Shown: positions 1 to 6,723, counted from the stretch's first letter. The stretch is DNA of 8,720 bases from Clostridium sp. (GCA_023666975.1 JAMPAW010000144.1:1-8720), one strand, 5' to 3'. Notes: generated from the sequence alone by a model not told the origin. A program made the numbers and translations.

Positions 1-240
1 GATCTGATAAATCCATTCAAATATAACTTCCTTATCCAAATTCTTAAAAGTGTTATATAGATAAAGCAGATGTTCATTTAAATCATTATAGATAATGGTA
101 TTCGCTTCAACATTTATTCCAACATTACAGCCACCGCAAAACAAATCAACAAATACATCAATATCTTTCGGAAAATGCGGCAATATCTGAGGAAGCAGCT
201 TAAATTTTCCACCGGTATAGTTAAGAGGGGACTGAATCAT
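1..240 (-). CDS. Dam-class (D12) DNA adenine-N6 methyltransferase, N-terminal part
   Basis: The reading frame starts at an ATG (238-240) and stays open for 80 codons to the window edge, so only the N-terminus is present. The protein opens MIQSPLNYTGGKFKLLP, the motif X region of Dam/DpnII-type enzymes (SPLxYxGGKxxLLP). It continues with VDLFCGGCNVGINV around residues 36-49, which is the S-adenosylmethionine-binding motif I, and then IIYNDLNEHLL at about 54-64, where the D12 family usually has NDxN. The DPPY catalytic motif would lie beyond the edge. One base separates it from the stop of the upstream methyltransferase, and its Shine-Dalgarno GAGGAA (248-253) lies inside that gene's last codons, so the two are cotranscribed and probably translationally coupled. 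Such enzymes methylate adenine N6 in DNA, as part of a restriction-modification system or as orphan methylases. Membership of the family is clear; the target site cannot be read. Confidence 0.9.
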   Translation of the reverse strand, partial: MIQSPLNYTGGKFKLLPQILPHFPKDIDVFVDLFCGGCNVGINVEANTIIYNDLNEHLLYLYNTFKNLDKEVIFEWIYQI

Positions 241-241
241 A

Positions 242-1291
242 CTACTGTTCCTCACTAAAGCAGGTACACAAAAACAGTCTTTCGGCATTGTCAGCAATAT
301 GCGATTTACCTGCTGAAAAAGCCTTGTAATTTTCAGAAAAAACCTTTACTGTGCCTTTGCTTTTCAAAATTCTCATAATATCTTCATCTGCGATTTTCGC
401 ATTTGAGCGCCCGTTTCCTTTTGTTGCCATATTGTTGTAAGACAACAATATGTATTTTGCATGAATGTTCTTTATTAAATCTCCAAATGCTTCCGTTGCA
501 CTTTGAGTACAGTATTTGCTTTTCATTTTATCTCTGTTCATTTTCTTCGCCACACCGAAAACATCAGGCTTCTCCCAGCGGGCAACATTTTCCAGCAAAT
601 GATAAGCGTCACAATACTGTCGGGAATTATACGGTGGGTCTATGTAAACTAAATCTGCATAAATTTCTTTCACTAATTCATTTGCATCTCTATTGAAGCA
701 TTCATTTGCAGAATGATTATGAACACCCGCTAAAGGTACGAATAATTCGAGTGAAGCATCAAAGTCTGCACCCTTACGATATGCATCATAATGTCCACAG
801 GTCTTTGCAATTTTATCCATGGCATAAAGCAATGCAGTAATGAGGATTGCCCGTTCCCTGTCATTGATATTCCCATCGCGATAATTTTTTTCAATATCCT
901 CTCTGATAAAACCAATTTTTGAACAATCATTATAGCTAAAATAGGTGTTTGCAAAATTTTCAGTCATATAGTTATCTTCGTATTCAGAAACAGCGTTGTA
1001 TTTCATGATGTTGTCAATGACTGTTTGCAGGCTATATTCCTGCGAACCAAACCACGCAAAATTGCAAATATAATTACTATACATTAAATCGTTTGTAATG
1101 ATTATTTTATCTAAAAACGCAGAAGAAACTGCACCTGTTCCTGCAAAAATATCAGCAACAGATTGAATATCGGAACATTCTTCGTTAACTACCTTTGTAA
1201 TAAACGGCAGCAGCTTATACTTGTTTCCTAAATATCTGCGGTTATTTATTGATGATGTTTTATATAATTTTTTCTCGGCCACCACCATCAT
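242..1291 (-). CDS. D12-class DNA adenine-N6 methyltransferase, first of a tandem pair
   Basis: A 349-residue protein. Motif X-like RRYLGNKYKLLPFI is at residues 18-31, S-adenosylmethionine-binding motif I IFAGTGAV at 48-55, ITNDLMYSNY at 65-74, catalytic DPPY at 218-221 within YIDPPYNSRQY, and a LLSYNN segment at 282-287. This order (X, I, then DPPY) is that of group alpha adenine methyltransferases, and the length suits a complete enzyme. It is the promoter-proximal gene of a pair with the partial Dam-like gene one base downstream. Two different D12 enzymes side by side resemble modification genes of type IIS systems with asymmetric sites (the two halves of FokI or SfaNI methylases, for example), one per strand; this is inference. 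The protein begins with two ATG codons. GAGAGG at 1295-1300 is 3 bases from the first and 6 from the second, so initiation at 1288 is at least as likely. Confidence 0.9.
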   Translation of the reverse strand: MMVVAEKKLYKTSSINNRRYLGNKYKLLPFITKVVNEECSDIQSVADIFAGTGAVSSAFLDKIIITNDLMYSNYICNFAWFGSQEYSLQTVIDNIMKYNAVSEYEDNYMTENFANTYFSYNDCSKIGFIREDIEKNYRDGNINDRERAILITALLYAMDKIAKTCGHYDAYRKGADFDASLELFVPLAGVHNHSANECFNRDANELVKEIYADLVYIDPPYNSRQYCDAYHLLENVARWEKPDVFGVAKKMNRDKMKSKYCTQSATEAFGDLIKNIHAKYILLSYNNMATKGNGRSNAKIADEDIMRILKSKGTVKVFSENYKAFSAGKSHIADNAERLFLCTCFSEEQ

Positions 1292-1371
1292 TGTCCTCTC
1301 TTTACTTCCAAATCAATCGTATATAACAATTTAAAACCTAAAGCCATTCCAATAAAACTATCTAAAATCAT
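1288..1371 (-). CDS. Possible 27-codon leader ORF coupled to the methyltransferase start
   Basis: An ATG at 1369-1371 opens 27 codons (starting MILDSFIGMALG, ending EVKRGQ) and stops at a TGA (1288-1290) that overlaps the two ATG codons of the methyltransferase gene. The first half is hydrophobic and the tail is charged. The ATG lies only 7 bases after the predicted -10 box, so a transcript from that promoter would start at or within about 3 bases of it. There is no Shine-Dalgarno, hence translation would have to be leaderless. The stop/start overlap is what a translationally coupled leader peptide would look like. The frame is closed upstream by a TAA. I do not recognise the peptide. It could equally be a chance frame in an AT-rich 5' leader. 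Confidence 0.3.
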   Translation of the reverse strand: MILDSFIGMALGFKLLYTIDLEVKRGQ

Positions 1372-1378
1372 AATAATT

Positions 1379-1407
1379 ATTATACAAACAAACGTATGAT
1401 AAGGCAA
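1379..1407 (-). promoter_or_regulatory. SigA-type promoter of the methyltransferase pair
   Basis: On the minus strand, TTGCCT (1402-1407), a 17-base spacer and TATAAT (1379-1384) form a near-consensus vegetative promoter. It begins 6 bases past the stop codon of the preceding gene and reads toward the methyltransferases, giving an mRNA leader of roughly 80 bases. A perfect 14-bp AT palindrome (1370-1383) overlaps the -10 box and the expected start point, and could be an operator or simply AT-rich sequence. Confidence 0.7.
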
Positions 1408-1413
1408 CAGTTT

Positions 1414-2085
1414 TTAGCTTTCCCCATTTTCCAATATCCGGGCAATTCCATAGGAATAGATATTTTCTACCCCTTTTATTTTGATCTTTTTTTGAATCGT
1501 CTGCCGGAAAGTACAGGTCAGGCGGTCACACTGTTCACAGCTGCCACACTCGCCTGCCGCCCTGTCCGTCCTGTACGCTGCGGTAAACAAAACACTTTTT
1601 AGCGGGTGCAGCATTCCTTTTCTCCATGAAATACCGCAGGCGTCCAGCACGGTCCGGAACACTTTGCCGTCTCCGTCCTCTGCCGGCAGACCCTTTTGTC
1701 CGGATAGTTCCGGAGAATCCATATCCAAAAAGCAGTAATCGCCAATCCATTTTCCGGAATCTGCAAAAACCTTTTCGTTCATCTTCTCATAGGACTTTGA
1801 CAGCATTTCCATACCGAAGCACTCCAGACAGTACGAGAGCAAAAGATTTCCCGCTTCCTCCGCCATATTGACCAGTACATCATACTGCTCTCCCAATGTG
1901 ACAGCGCATATCACCCGCTGCTCTTCATAGCCGATTGCCGAGGTTACACGGATTATCTCACTGACAAACACGACTGCCGCACTTACCAGCTCTGTATCCT
2001 TTTCATCAAAATGATAGCGTTCAATAAAATTTTTAAACCGATATTCATCTGCAGAAATCGACAATTTATAATTTCTAATCTCCAC
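1414..2085 (-). CDS. Divergent activation-domain-like protein of cobalamin-dependent methionine synthase
   Basis: A 223-residue soluble protein. The start is GTG at 2083-2085, chosen because GAGAGG (2094-2099) lies 8 bases upstream. The segment VICAVTLGEQYDVLVNMAEEAG (58-79) resembles the 'ATLG..D.L' region of the free-standing activation domains that accompany short MetH proteins in Clostridia. The C-terminal half also fits: GMLHPLKSV (157-165), then C180-x2-C183-x2-C186-x4-C191 followed by TFR, like the conserved 'PSKSV ... C..C....C.yR' ending. In that family the domain binds S-adenosylmethionine and reductively remethylates inactive cob(II)alamin. The RPxPGYP S-adenosylmethionine-binding motif is not visible, so this may be a divergent reactivase for another corrinoid protein, or a protein that uses only the Fe-S or metal site. 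It lies 75 bases after the upstream gene with no terminator, so cotranscription is likely. Assignment rests on motif resemblance only. Confidence 0.5.
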   Translation of the reverse strand: MEIRNYKLSISADEYRFKNFIERYHFDEKDTELVSAAVVFVSEIIRVTSAIGYEEQRVICAVTLGEQYDVLVNMAEEAGNLLLSYCLECFGMEMLSKSYEKMNEKVFADSGKWIGDYCFLDMDSPELSGQKGLPAEDGDGKVFRTVLDACGISWRKGMLHPLKSVLFTAAYRTDRAAGECGSCEQCDRLTCTFRQTIQKKIKIKGVENIYSYGIARILENGES

Positions 2086-2160
2086 CTTTTTATCCTCTCT
2101 AAGCAGTTTCTGCCGGGCAAATGTATATTTATGAAAGCCAACTTTGTTCTATTCATTACT

Positions 2161-2991
2161 CTATTTGATATCGTTTCCCTTTTCTCCTTGCAGTGCAAGC
2201 CCTTGCTTCCATTCCGATATAATAATCCGGAAAAACAAAATACACCTCTCCTCATCACACTGATATTTCCATAAATCCAGCACCGCATCCAATGGTGAAA
2301 TCCTGAAGGCAAGCTCCGTGCTGTACACAACAGGTACTTTAAAATGTTCAGGGAATATCCATTCTGCAAAGCACGACTCACAGATACTATCCCCGATGAA
2401 GGCGGCAATACTGACAATCAAGTCCTTCACCTCATCATAAGGCTGCCCTGCGCTATCCATAATAAGCTTTTTAATTAAGAAAGTACAATCCTCTATATCT
2501 GTCTCCTGTCTAAGCGCCTTGACAGAATACTGATGAACAAACGCCCTAAACAACTCCTCGTGGTAATGATATAATCTGTCTGCCATGGCTTTGCTTGGTA
2601 TCATTTCATCTTCCACGCTTATTTTGTCAAGCAAATCAAAACCGTATTCTATAATCAGCTCTGCAAGAATCCGCAAGCGATCTCTATATGTATCTTCGTC
2701 TATGTATCCGAGCCATGTTCCCGTACCATATTTCCTGATCTGTTCAAGTTCATATTCCCCTTCATGTCCATAAGCATCTGTAGAAAAACGCACGGTCACT
2801 TCCTTTGAAAATCTGCTTTCCTGAATATTAATATATTGCTGTACCACATCTCTCTCCGGCTCATAGAACCTTGGCACACCTTTCACTTCCCGCATAAAAA
2901 TCCGACATGAACCATCTGTTTTCTGATATTGAAAGCCAAATGATTCCAGTTGTTTGCCAATAATCTCCCTTATAATCTGCGTTTTTTTCAT
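2161..2991 (-). CDS. Conserved-looking hypothetical protein, 276 aa
   Basis: I do not recognise this family with certainty. The start is the ATG at 2989-2991, with AAGGAG at 3001-3006, nine bases upstream. The protein is soluble, with no signal peptide or membrane segment. Residues 1-75 (MKKTQIIREIIGKQLESFGF, then an aromatic/basic strand region and YINIQESRFSKEVTVRF) have the alternating pattern of the DUF4304-like N-terminus found in many Firmicute proteins: a short helix, a strand carrying the charged R30-IFMRE segment, and 'Q-S' strands. The rest is mainly helical and acidic, with several cysteines (169, 204, 207, 245, 250) that form no metal-site pattern. It is the first gene of a probable two-gene unit with the activation-domain-like protein. 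DUF4304-like is a guess; function unknown. Confidence 0.75.
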   Translation of the reverse strand: MKKTQIIREIIGKQLESFGFQYQKTDGSCRIFMREVKGVPRFYEPERDVVQQYINIQESRFSKEVTVRFSTDAYGHEGEYELEQIRKYGTGTWLGYIDEDTYRDRLRILAELIIEYGFDLLDKISVEDEMIPSKAMADRLYHYHEELFRAFVHQYSVKALRQETDIEDCTFLIKKLIMDSAGQPYDEVKDLIVSIAAFIGDSICESCFAEWIFPEHFKVPVVYSTELAFRISPLDAVLDLWKYQCDEERCILFFRIIISEWKQGLALQGEKGNDIK

Positions 2992-3110
2992 GTGAGATAA
3001 CTCCTTCGTTTTTTATATTACACCAAATTGTTAAGAATCTTCACTTCATTTCCTAATATCATTCTCCGATCTATCTGCCCTCATTTTTCTAAACGCATAC
3101 TCCATCTCAA

Positions 3111-3139
3111 TGTATATTTTTACGAAAATATTATATACT
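3111..3139 (+). promoter_or_regulatory. Possible promoter of the DUF421 gene
   Basis: TGTATA (3111-3116), a 17-base spacer and TATACT (3134-3139) precede the gene. The -10 matches consensus at 5 of 6 bases but the -35 at only 3 of 6. The -10 overlaps that of the opposing candidate promoter by two bases, so the two directions would compete for polymerase. The ribosome binding site is strong: AGGAGG at 3160-3165, eight bases before the ATG. Confidence 0.35.
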
Positions 3140-3158
3140 AACTTTCATCATATGAACA
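3130..3158 (-). promoter_or_regulatory. Possible promoter for the 276-aa gene and the gene downstream of it
   Basis: On the minus strand TATAAT (3130-3135) has a weak -35 match TGTTCA (3153-3158) at 17 bases. It would give a leader of about 130 bases. It overlaps the candidate promoter of the divergent DUF421 gene on the other strand. A second weak -10-like sequence, TAATAT, lies closer to the gene near 3017 but has no -35 partner. This 182-base intergenic stretch (2992-3173) holds nothing else I can support. Confidence 0.3.
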
Positions 3159-3173
3159 CAGGAGGTCACTTTC

Positions 3174-3881
3174 ATGGAATATCTCACTGTCGCCTATCAG
3201 GCGCTCTTTTCTGCCATTGCTTTGCTCATTTTAACAAAGCTCATGGGTTACCGTCAAGTATCCCAGTTTAGTATGTTTGACTATGTCAACAGCATCACAA
3301 TCGGCTCCATCGCTGCCGAAATGGCAATCGATTTGGACGGAAATTACCTGAAACCTTTAGTAGCCATGGTGGTCTATGCCGTCTTTGTCCTGCTGCTGTC
3401 AAAATGTTCGGAAAAATCGATCGTCCTGCGGCGGCTGATTAACGGCAAGGCAATTGTTCTATATCAAAATGATGAACTGTATAACGAAAATCTGCGAAAA
3501 GCAAAAATGAATGTAGATGAATTTCTGGTGGAATGCCGGATAAACGGATATTTTGACTTATCGCAAGTTGAAAGTGCCGTATTAGAGCCAAACGGCAAAG
3601 TCAGCTTCCTTCCGGTAACGCAGGAGCGTCCTGCCACTCCCAAAGACCTCGGTATTGTGCCCTCCCAGGAGGAACTGTTCGCCAACGTCATTATCGACGG
3701 AAAGGTACTTGAATATAACTTAAAACATGTCGGCAAAGATATGAACTGGCTAAACCAGCAGTTAGACGGCCAGAATGTCAAAAAAATTGAAGATGTATTT
3801 CTCGCTATCTGCGACAAACAGGGTAATTTCCATGTATATCCCAAAATCAATCATGTGGTGGACAGGGATATTCTCGGATAA
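3174..3881 (+). CDS. DUF421 (YetF/YkjA-type) membrane protein
   Basis: A 235-residue inner membrane protein with the standard DUF421 layout. Hydrophobic segments lie at about 5-22, 38-52 and 60-77, with the family motif between them: LMGYRQVSQFSMFDYVNSITIGSIA (23-47). A cytoplasmic domain follows that contains RRLINGKAIVLYQNDEL (86-102), NLRKAKMNVDEFLVECRINGYFDLSQVESAVLEPNGKVSFLP (106-147). The paired 'GYFD.s.v..A.LEpNGk.s' block is the hallmark of the family. Length is normal (about 220-240). The biochemical role of DUF421 proteins is poorly defined; some Bacillus members are linked to sporulation or cell-envelope stress, and I infer nothing more specific. It converges on the DUF624 gene with only five bases between the stops, so each transcript must end inside the other's coding sequence or be terminated otherwise. 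Confidence 0.92.
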   Translation: MEYLTVAYQALFSAIALLILTKLMGYRQVSQFSMFDYVNSITIGSIAAEMAIDLDGNYLKPLVAMVVYAVFVLLLSKCSEKSIVLRRLINGKAIVLYQNDELYNENLRKAKMNVDEFLVECRINGYFDLSQVESAVLEPNGKVSFLPVTQERPATPKDLGIVPSQEELFANVIIDGKVLEYNLKHVGKDMNWLNQQLDGQNVKKIEDVFLAICDKQGNFHVYPKINHVVDRDILG

Positions 3882-3886
3882 CCGTT

Positions 3887-4693
3887 TCACTCGTCTTCAG
3901 CAGCTTCTTCGTCTCTGGCAGCCTCTTCCGTTTCCTGTAAATCGCCAGCAGACTCCTCCTGCATATCCTCTGCCAGCTTTGCAGCTTCTAGTTTTGCATC
4001 TGCATAGCGATTTTCAATATCCGTCTCTGTCTCATGCGTCCAGACCTCTCCCTCCTGCCGTTTTCCGGCTTCCAGATAAGGTTGAAATGCTGCCCGGAAC
4101 AAAATGGACTGCATAAATGCCAGCACGGAAAACACCAGTGCAAACAGCATTGCTTTCATCACCAGATATTCGTACACACAATATGCCATAATGCCGAAAA
4201 GACACCACAAAATAATCGTTTTTGGCAGATGTGCGCACGACATAACAAAGGCATTCTTAAAGGTAACCGCAATCCGGTTATCAAACTTTGCCTGCAACGG
4301 CCACACAAAAGTAAAAATCATCAGATATACAAAAACCGCAATGACACATACCACTAATATAACTTGAAATACCGTGCTTCCCGTACTCTGCCACTGAACA
4401 AAGGCAAACCACAAATCCGTTCCCAGCACGATCGCTGCCGCCAGCATAATCAGCCAGATAATTGTAGCCTGTTTAAAATTCTGCTTAAAGCTCGCCGCAT
4501 ATTTGCTGAGAATATGCGCATTCTGCGTATCCCAATCGGTAATACATACATAGTAAAGGGCCGTCAATGCGGCACCAATCGTAACAATCGGAATACAGCT
4601 GACAATAAAAATAGCATTTAAAACGACCAAATCTACCAGACGGCTCAAAAATTTCAAAATCGGGTTATCTAAATCAAACAGTGATGAAAACAT
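3887..4693 (-). CDS. DUF624 (YesL-type) membrane protein with acidic tail
   Basis: A 268-residue membrane protein. The N-terminus (LFDLDNPILKFLSRLVDLVVLNAIFIVSCIPIVTIGAALTALYY, within residues 5-48) is the DUF624/YesL signature, including 'SCIPIVTIGAA.TALYY'. Five hydrophobic regions are visible at about 19-48, 75-97, 108-133, 158-176 and 178-200. YesL-type proteins are usually near 210 residues; here an extra hydrophilic tail of about 55 residues (214-268), rich in Glu, Asp and Ala and ending DEEAAEDE, extends into the cytoplasm. DUF624 genes often accompany carbohydrate ABC transporters, but none is seen here and the role is unknown. The start is supported by AAGGAG (4701-4706), seven bases upstream. 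It lies 59 bases downstream of the hydrogenase-like/HD-GYP gene and may be read both from that transcript and from its own promoter. Confidence 0.9.
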   Translation of the reverse strand: MFSSLFDLDNPILKFLSRLVDLVVLNAIFIVSCIPIVTIGAALTALYYVCITDWDTQNAHILSKYAASFKQNFKQATIIWLIMLAAAIVLGTDLWFAFVQWQSTGSTVFQVILVVCVIAVFVYLMIFTFVWPLQAKFDNRIAVTFKNAFVMSCAHLPKTIILWCLFGIMAYCVYEYLVMKAMLFALVFSVLAFMQSILFRAAFQPYLEAGKRQEGEVWTHETETDIENRYADAKLEAAKLAEDMQEESAGDLQETEEAARDEEAAEDE

Positions 4694-4727
4694 ACGGTAT
4701 CTCCTTTTTTCTTATCATGTTCTACTA

Positions 4728-4756
4728 ATAATAGCCTACCTCTTTGCATTATTCAA
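4728..4756 (-). promoter_or_regulatory. Promoter of the DUF624 gene
   Basis: On the minus strand TTGAAT (4751-4756), a 17-base spacer and TATTAT (4728-4733) resemble a SigA promoter. The -35 box overlaps the stop codon of the upstream hydrogenase-like/HD-GYP gene. Transcription would start near 4721, giving a leader of about 28 bases with the Shine-Dalgarno inside it. This would allow the membrane protein to be expressed independently of the sensor gene. Confidence 0.5.
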
Positions 4757-6723
4757 GAGAAAATATCCTCTTCCTGCGCCCCTTCATCCAATGCGCCCTC
4801 CGCAATCAGCCCCAGAAAAACATTCACAATATCGGTATCTAACTGCGTGCCGGACACCCGTTTCAGCTCGGCAACAATATTCTCCATCTGCATGCTCTTG
4901 CGGTACGGACGGGTGGAATGCATGGCATCAAACGTATCGGCAACGGCGATAATCCTTGCAATCTGCGGAATTTCCTCCGCCTGCTTGCCGTTCGGATACC
5001 CATTTCCGTCCAAACGCTCATGGTGGTATCCGGCTCCCAATGCCAGATTCGGCAGACAGTCAATTTCCTTGAGAATATCATATCCGTACTGCGCATGTTT
5101 TTTAATTGTGTCATACTCATCATCCGTCAGTTGTCCGGGTTTGTTGAGAATCTTTTCCGGAATCACAATCTTGCCGATATCATGCAGCAGGGCAATATAG
5201 TAAATATTTTCAAGTGTTTTATCGTTATAGCCCATTCTGGCGGCAATCATTTTGGCATACTCCGCCACCCGGAACGAATGACCTTTTGTATACTGATCCT
5301 TAATATCAATGCTTTTGGCAAAGGCGCGTATCATCTGGTTGATAAACAGCTCGCCTTCCTCTTCCTCCTGAATCACCCGCTTCAGCTCCGCATTCTGCTT
5401 TTCCAGCCGGGCAGAAAACTGATGAATCTCATCTTTCATAAAATGCACGCAGTTTTCCGGTATATTGCTTCCATTGTGAATTGCCGCTGCCATTTCCCGG
5501 CAATTCCCATAACCACATGCTCCGCAGTTAATATTCCGCTTCTCCCAATCCGTTTTATTCATCGAAATAAAGATTGCATCAAGCTCCTCCTCGCTCGGCT
5601 CACGCAGGGAAATGCTGTCCGACTTATCGCTGTAGCTGCGCATAAAATCCCGGATATCCAATTCCGAAAACTGCCTGTTTAGCTGTTCGAGCCGCTGTTC
5701 CGGTGTCCGTTTTAACGCAAACGGGCCGATATCACTGTTTTTCTTACAGCTTTCCCTGATTTCCTGCAGATTGTAAAAATTATCCTCGGAATAATTTTTT
5801 ACCATTTCAATACCGGTTCCGTACAGGCAGCCACGGTCGCAATTTAAAATATCCACCATAAACGGCAGCCTCTGCCCTCTTGCCAGCCTTTTTCGGTAAT
5901 CCTCCAAAAAGGCATAGGCACGTTTTTCTCCCTCCACCTGCCGTATCATCGCTTCCTCACCGCAAAACCAGTAAACATTCTCCTTAAGCCCTCCCGGCAT
6001 CGGGTAGACGGAACCCAGGCCATATTCAATCTCGTCGGAAGCATCTTCTCCTACGATATGATGCCTGCCCGCATATTCCATAAAATGCTGAAACGTCAGA
6101 TTATACGACACATAGCCATGTGTATTCGGATCGGTAATCTCCACCTTTTTTGCAATGCACGGGCTGATAAATGCAAGCTTATCCGTAATGTGCATATATT
6201 TCTTCGCATAAATTGCCGTACACAGCAGCGGACTGTGAACCGGCACCAGCTTCGGTATCAGGTCCGGCGCATAATGCTCGATATAATTCACGACAGCCGG
6301 ACATGGCTGGGAGATTCCCCCTTCCAGATGATGCCCTGCAATATAGTTGATATATCCCCATGTCGTGATGTCGGCGCCAAAGCTGACACTGATAATCCGA
6401 TTGACACCCAAATCCTTCAACCCGCCCAAAATAGAGGCATATTCCTCTGGATAATTCGCCTGAAAGGACGGTGCCAGCAGCACGGATATCTGCTCTCCAC
6501 GCTCTAAATCACGGAAAAACTGCTCCGTATCGTCATAATATTCCCTTGCCTTATGCTCACACACATCAAAGCAGGCGCCACACGCAATGCAGTTCTCACT
6601 ATGCACCTCTATCCGCTGCCCGTTCTCGGACTGCACGGAATAATTGGCTGTCAAAACCGGACAGACGGAAATGCAGCGGTTACACCCCTGGCATTTTTCA
6701 CTCGTATAGACCAACTGGCTCAT
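4753..6723 (-). CDS. [FeFe]-hydrogenase-like sensor fused to an HD-GYP c-di-GMP phosphodiesterase
   Basis: A 656-residue cytoplasmic multidomain protein. Residues 1-60 are a two-cluster ferredoxin domain (C11, C14, C17, C21 and C45, C48, C51, C55). Residues about 78-310 are the [FeFe]-hydrogenase large-subunit H-domain. Its H-cluster ligands are recognisable: C141 in SQPCP (motif L1), C189 in SPCIAKK (L2), C295 and C299 in NCDRGCLYGTG (L3). The catalytic enzymes' TSCCP has become SQPCP, so the proton-transfer cysteine is proline, as expected for a sensory rather than a turnover enzyme. Residues 398-430 are a PF04060-like Fe-S domain (C400, C403, C408, C425). A charged helix (about 434-456) leads to a complete HD-GYP domain at about 470-640: GHS 481-483, HD 514-515, KKH 541-543, HHERLDGNGYP 567-577, D596. 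This domain hydrolyses cyclic di-GMP. The likely role is coupling H2 or redox state to c-di-GMP level. Start: AGGAG (6733-6737), nine bases upstream of the ATG. Confidence 0.93.
   Translation of the reverse strand: MSQLVYTSEKCQGCNRCISVCPVLTANYSVQSENGQRIEVHSENCIACGACFDVCEHKAREYYDDTEQFFRDLERGEQISVLLAPSFQANYPEEYASILGGLKDLGVNRIISVSFGADITTWGYINYIAGHHLEGGISQPCPAVVNYIEHYAPDLIPKLVPVHSPLLCTAIYAKKYMHITDKLAFISPCIAKKVEITDPNTHGYVSYNLTFQHFMEYAGRHHIVGEDASDEIEYGLGSVYPMPGGLKENVYWFCGEEAMIRQVEGEKRAYAFLEDYRKRLARGQRLPFMVDILNCDRGCLYGTGIEMVKNYSEDNFYNLQEIRESCKKNSDIGPFALKRTPEQRLEQLNRQFSELDIRDFMRSYSDKSDSISLREPSEEELDAIFISMNKTDWEKRNINCGACGYGNCREMAAAIHNGSNIPENCVHFMKDEIHQFSARLEKQNAELKRVIQEEEEGELFINQMIRAFAKSIDIKDQYTKGHSFRVAEYAKMIAARMGYNDKTLENIYYIALLHDIGKIVIPEKILNKPGQLTDDEYDTIKKHAQYGYDILKEIDCLPNLALGAGYHHERLDGNGYPNGKQAEEIPQIARIIAVADTFDAMHSTRPYRKSMQMENIVAELKRVSGTQLDTDIVNVFLGLIAEGALDEGAQEEDIFS

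Noticed and set aside
3046..3105. A 19-codon ATG frame on the minus strand upstream of the 276-aa gene (starts MEYAFRKM)
   Set aside because: It has no Shine-Dalgarno and nothing beyond an open frame supports translation. Length is within chance expectation.
3882..3886. A bidirectional terminator between the convergent DUF421 and DUF624 genes
   Set aside because: Only five bases separate the stop codons, and no stem followed by a T run is seen on either side.
4918..5682. Long open frame on the plus strand opposite the hydrogenase-like/HD-GYP gene
   Set aside because: It lies fully antisense to a gene with clear domain motifs, has no ribosome binding site, and its translation has no recognisable domain. 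It is a shadow of the codon usage of the real gene.
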